The notes under the pieces: generated by a model
Database searches by the model: none
Told to the model about the DNA's origin: nothing
Seen by the model: only the letters and a program-made list of their open reading frames with translations
Part shown: positions 61,296 to 64,000 of the stretch, one piece after another
Layout: every line of letters begins with the position of its first letter
How positions within the stretch are numbered: the first letter of the stretch is position 1
Made by a program: the position numbers and the translations under genes
Assembly: GCF_000688475.1 (NCBI RefSeq)
Contig: NZ_JIAN01000006.1
Coordinates: 434,001-498,000 of the forward strand
Length of the DNA stretch: 64,000 nucleotides
Source: Cellulomonas sp. URHE0023
GTDB taxonomy: Bacteria; Actinomycetota; Actinomycetes; Actinomycetales; Cellulomonadaceae
Reading direction: 5' to 3'

Positions 61296-62756
61296 TCAGC
61301 GGCGGGACGCCAGGTCCCAGGCCTGTGCACCGCTCGGCGGGACGGCGACGCTCACGGATCCGTCCTGGACGACGACCTCGGCGCCCGGACAGTCCGCGCC
61401 GCGCACGACCGGGCCCGTCAGGACGTCGCAGTAGCGGCCGTCCGGCAGGCTCGTGGCCAGGTCGACGGTGAGCTGCTCGTCGCCCGCATTGACCACGACG
61501 AAGGCGCGGTCCCCTCGCCCGAACGCCACGCCCTCACCCCGGTGCCAGGGGTCGCTCACCGGCGCCTCCGCGGCGACGGCACGCCAGCCGAGCATCCCCT
61601 CGACCGCCGGCCAGCGGTGCTGGCACACCCAGTCGCCGTCGACCACGTTCGCGTCCGGGCCCGGCACGTCCGCGCAGGCCGCGTCGACAACGCGTCCGTC
61701 CGCGTCCTGCGTGGGGCCTGCGTCGCGGTCCGTGAACGCGTACCCGGAGTAGACCTGCGGCGTGCCGTACGGCCCGGCGAGCATCAGCACGTTGGCCAGC
61801 CCGTAGTCCGCTCCGTCGAGATAGCTGAGCGTGGAGCCGTTGCGCTCGGTGTCGTGGTTGTCGACGAACGCGACGGCGTCCTGCGACGGCAGGTAGCCCT
61901 CGCCCAGCCGGAGCGCGAGCCCTGGGGTGCCGGCCAGGATCCCCTTGAGGTCCTTGCCGTACGCGAACTCGTACACCTGGCCGTTGCCGGTGTACTGCTC
62001 GGGCGTGACCGGCTCGCCGCTACCGCGGATCACCTCCTGCGCGATCCCGGTGCCCTCGGGCAGGTCCGCGACGACCGCCGCGACGTCCTGCGGGGCCATG
62101 TGCTTGGCGGCGTCGATGCGGAAGCCGTCGACACCGAGCGACAGCAGGTCCTGCACGTAGGTCCTGATCGTCGAGCGGACGTGCTCGGCCTCGGTGGCCA
62201 GGTCGGCGAGGTTGACCAGCTCGCACGTCTGCACCTGGGCGGCGTCCTTGTAGTTCGAGATGTCGTCGTTCGGCGTCAGCCCGCAGTGGTGGAAGTCAGC
62301 CTCGTCGTACAGGCCGGGGTAGCCGTAGTGGCTGTAGGACGAACCGGCCCAGCCGGTGCCGGGCTCGTCCTGTCCGGTCATGTGGTTGACCACGGCGTCG
62401 GCCCACACGTCGACCCCGGCGTCGTGGCACGTCGCCACCATGGTCGCGTACTGCTCACGTGTGCCGAGGCGCGACTCCACCTGGTAGCTCACCGGCTGGT
62501 AGGCGGTCCACCACTGCTCCCCCAGGATGTGCTCCTGCGGCGGGCTGGTGAGCACCCACGCATAGCCGGCGGGGCCGAGGTGGTCGGTGCACTCGCGCCC
62601 GATCGCCTCCCAGGTCCACTGGAACAGCTCTACCCCGACGTCGTGGCCGGCCCCGTCCGTCGGGACCGCCACGGGTTCGTCCGGGGCGGTGCAGGCCGTC
62701 AGCAGGCCGAGCGCGACGGCCGCGAGGAGCGCGCGGGCACGGAGCGGGTGCGTCAT
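61296..62756 (-). CDS. Lipoprotein alpha-amylase (GH13)
   Basis: 486 aa. Signal peptide with lipobox LGLLTAC (Cys near 22), so cell-surface anchored. The alpha-amylase barrel shows VGVELFQWTWEAIGREC, DAVVNHMTG (region I), DGFRIDAAKHM (nucleophile Asp), GIAQEVI (acid Glu) and FVDNHDTERNG (Asp), then a C-terminal beta domain. It releases maltodextrins from starch for MalEFG. ATG at 62756 is chosen because the signal peptide starts there. The promoter carries two 10-bp direct repeats with TTGCA. Confidence 0.9.
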   Translation of the reverse strand: MTHPLRARALLAAVALGLLTACTAPDEPVAVPTDGAGHDVGVELFQWTWEAIGRECTDHLGPAGYAWVLTSPPQEHILGEQWWTAYQPVSYQVESRLGTREQYATMVATCHDAGVDVWADAVVNHMTGQDEPGTGWAGSSYSHYGYPGLYDEADFHHCGLTPNDDISNYKDAAQVQTCELVNLADLATEAEHVRSTIRTYVQDLLSLGVDGFRIDAAKHMAPQDVAAVVADLPEGTGIAQEVIRGSGEPVTPEQYTGNGQVYEFAYGKDLKGILAGTPGLALRLGEGYLPSQDAVAFVDNHDTERNGSTLSYLDGADYGLANVLMLAGPYGTPQVYSGYAFTDRDAGPTQDADGRVVDAACADVPGPDANVVDGDWVCQHRWPAVEGMLGWRAVAAEAPVSDPWHRGEGVAFGRGDRAFVVVNAGDEQLTVDLATSLPDGRYCDVLTGPVVRGADCPGAEVVVQDGSVSVAVPPSGAQAWDLASRR

Positions 62757-62766
62757 CGTCACCAAC

Positions 62767-62805
62767 CGGATACGGGCCGCAACACGTTGCAGCAAGTTGC
62801 AGGAA
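62767..62805 (-). promoter_or_regulatory. Amylase promoter with duplicated operator-like repeat
   Basis: On the minus strand TTGCTG (62795-62790), 17 bp, TATCCG (62772-62767). GTTGCAGCAA (62786-62795) and GTTGCAGGAA (62796-62805) are adjacent direct repeats with 9 of 10 bases equal; TTGC-A-GCAA (62787-62795) is itself palindromic. They cover the -35 box and share TTGCA with the malE site. Confidence 0.55.
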
Positions 62806-62835
62806 CGCTCACCCTAGCGCCCTAGGATCGCGTCC

Positions 62836-63717
62836 GTGACTCATGTGCTGATCAACGGTCCGGCGTCCTGGAACACCCTGGTCCGGCTGCCGGCCCTGCC
62901 GGCCCCTGTCTCGCACACGCTCTTCGCGAGCTCGCACGACGACGGCCTCGGCGGCACCTCGGCGGGCAAGGCGGTGACCCTGGCCGCGCTGGGAGTGGAC
63001 GTCACGCTGCGGACGGTGCTGGGTGACGACGCGTTCGGGACCCAGGTACGGGCGGCGCTCGACCACCCTCGCATCGACCTCGTGGCACAGCCCGCATCGG
63101 CCGGACGTACCGAGCGGCACGTCAACCTCATGGCCGACGACGGCGCGCGCCTCTCGATCTACCTCGAGCTGCCGACCGCCGCCCCGGGACCTGCGCCCTC
63201 GTTCGACGGGGTCGACGTCGCCGTTCTCGACCTCGCCGACCACAGTCGTCCTCTCCTCACGGCCGCCCGGGCTGCCGGCGTCCCCGTGTGGTGCGACGTG
63301 CACGACGACGACGGCGCAGCGGCCTACCCTCGCGACTTCGCCGTCGCCGCCGACGTCCTGCTCGTCAGTGCGGCCCGCCTGACCGACCGGCGGGCGTACC
63401 TCGCGGACGCCGTGGCCCGAGGCTGCCGTCTGGCGGTCTGCACCGACGGCGCCGAGGGCGCGCTCGCGCTCGACGCCGACGGCTGGATCTCAGTGGGCAC
63501 CGCCGACGCGACCGTCATCGACACCAACGGCGCCGGCGACGCGTTCCTGGCCGGGCTGCTGTCGGCGGTCCTCGACGGCCTGCCCACCACGACCGCGCTG
63601 GCTCACGCCGCGGCGACGGGGGCACTGGCGGTCGGAACCCGCTCCCTGGGCGCCCCGCACGCGACGCGCGACGACGTAGCCCGCCTGGCGGCCGGTGTCC
63701 CGGTCCGCCGCCATTGA
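62836..63717 (+). CDS. PfkB-family carbohydrate kinase
   Basis: 293 aa. Ribokinase-like: GLGGTSAGKAVTLAALGVDV near 37-56 (glycine-rich N-terminal signature) and the C-terminal signature DTNGAGDAFLAGLL near 233-246 with the catalytic Asp. The sugar cannot be assigned from sequence; fructose, ribose or 2-keto-3-deoxygluconate are typical. GTG at 62836 is preceded by TAGGAT (62823-62828) at 7 nt with no ribosome site, suggesting a leaderless message. It is divergent from the amylase and its promoter abuts the TTGCA repeats, so it could share control. Confidence 0.85.
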   Translation: MTHVLINGPASWNTLVRLPALPAPVSHTLFASSHDDGLGGTSAGKAVTLAALGVDVTLRTVLGDDAFGTQVRAALDHPRIDLVAQPASAGRTERHVNLMADDGARLSIYLELPTAAPGPAPSFDGVDVAVLDLADHSRPLLTAARAAGVPVWCDVHDDDGAAAYPRDFAVAADVLLVSAARLTDRRAYLADAVARGCRLAVCTDGAEGALALDADGWISVGTADATVIDTNGAGDAFLAGLLSAVLDGLPTTTALAHAAATGALAVGTRSLGAPHATRDDVARLAAGVPVRRH

Positions 63718-63732
63718 ACCGGGAGCCAGGGG

Positions 63733-63999
63733 TCAGCCGCCGGAGACGCTCAGCTCGGCCTCGTGCAGAGCCTTCGCGAACTCCGCGGACAGCTCCCGCG
63801 AGTCGAGCCAGCCGTACGGGAGCAGAGGCCGCTTGGGCGAGCCGGCGCGACCGCGCTGACCCTCGGCACCCGCCCCCGGGTAGCCCTGGTCCAGGTCGAG
63901 CCCGGCCAGGCGGTCGTCCAGCTCGGCCATCGTCGAGACCAGCCCGAGCGCCGCACGGGTCTCGCCTCCGACGACGTAGCCCTTGAAGTACCAGGCCAT
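63733..63999 (-). CDS. Small hypothetical protein at the window edge
   Basis: 88 aa as seen, from an ATG at 63999; the true start may lie beyond the window. It reads MAWYFKGYVVGGETRAALGL, then a helical DDRLAGLDLDQG stretch and a C-terminal ELSAEFAKALHEAELSVSGG. No signal peptide, membrane segment or known domain. Convergent with the PfkB gene, 15 nt apart. I do not recognise it. Confidence 0.45.
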   Translation of the reverse strand: MAWYFKGYVVGGETRAALGLVSTMAELDDRLAGLDLDQGYPGAGAEGQRGRAGSPKRPLLPYGWLDSRELSAEFAKALHEAELSVSGG

Positions 64000-64000
64000 G

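Overview
The window is high-GC (roughly 70 percent or more by eye) and gene-dense, with many GTG starts, 4-bp ATGA/GTGA gene overlaps and several promoters whose -10 box lies 6-7 nt before the start codon (leaderless). An iniBAC-like dynamin operon, ANTAR, UdgX, dnaG next to dgt, and LacI-controlled sugar operons point to an actinobacterium. Cellulomonas or a relative in the Micrococcales is my best guess from content alone; no rRNA or tRNA gene was seen to confirm it.

Layout. (1) 1-3.0 kb, minus strand: an aromatic-acid meta-cleavage tail (FAH-RraA fusion, GntR regulator, HpaH-type hydratase) that runs off the left edge. (2) 3.1-7.2 kb, minus: a tight operon of a UDG-superfamily protein, an ATZ/TRZ-type amidohydrolase and an S41 peptidase, an unusual combination. 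(3) 7.4-8.8 kb: a two-subunit 3-oxoacid CoA-transferase. (4) 8.9-16.8 kb: a MalT-like LuxR ATPase divergent from an iniB-iniA-iniC-like operon, resembling the mycobacterial IniR/iniBAC arrangement. (5) 17-20.2 kb: small acidic proteins, UdgX, a GAF-ANTAR protein and a DJ-1/PfpI protein. (6) 20.3-21.4 kb: cysteine dioxygenase and rhodanese behind a putative cysteine-containing leader peptide and hairpin. (7) 21.6-31.2 kb: cell-envelope genes (GH67-like membrane protein, DUF916-like protein, secreted metallophosphoesterase with a candidate PHO box, HupE-like protein, lipoprotein, phosphopantetheinyl transferase, AMIN-like protein). (8) 31.3-43.6 kb: a complete L-rhamnose system with lactate dehydrogenase, LacI regulator, ABC importer, mutarotase, isomerase, aldolase-dehydrogenase and kinase. 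(9) 43.7-46.8 kb: CorA, a serine hydrolase and a transglutaminase-like protein. (10) 46.8-52.5 kb: dnaG and dgt separated by gluconokinase, ManD and a truncated uxuB-like gene. (11) 52.5-62.8 kb: a maltodextrin system (MalEFG, two intracellular GH13 enzymes, LacI regulator, lipoprotein alpha-amylase). (12) a PfkB sugar kinase and a small hypothetical gene at the right edge.

How the parts work together. Rhamnose enters by the ABC importer, is converted by mutarotase, isomerase and kinase, and is split by the aldolase-dehydrogenase to DHAP and lactate; the FMN lactate dehydrogenase completes the route to pyruvate. Three similar palindromes around lacI, lldD and the importer promoter suggest one repressor for both arms. 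In the maltodextrin block the surface amylase makes oligosaccharides, MalEFG imports them and the GH13 enzymes hydrolyse them, with TTGCA-type boxes at malE and amylase promoters. Both sugar operons carry a near-perfect hairpin directly after the binding-protein gene.

No tRNA, rRNA, CRISPR array, insertion sequence, phage gene or origin was recognised.
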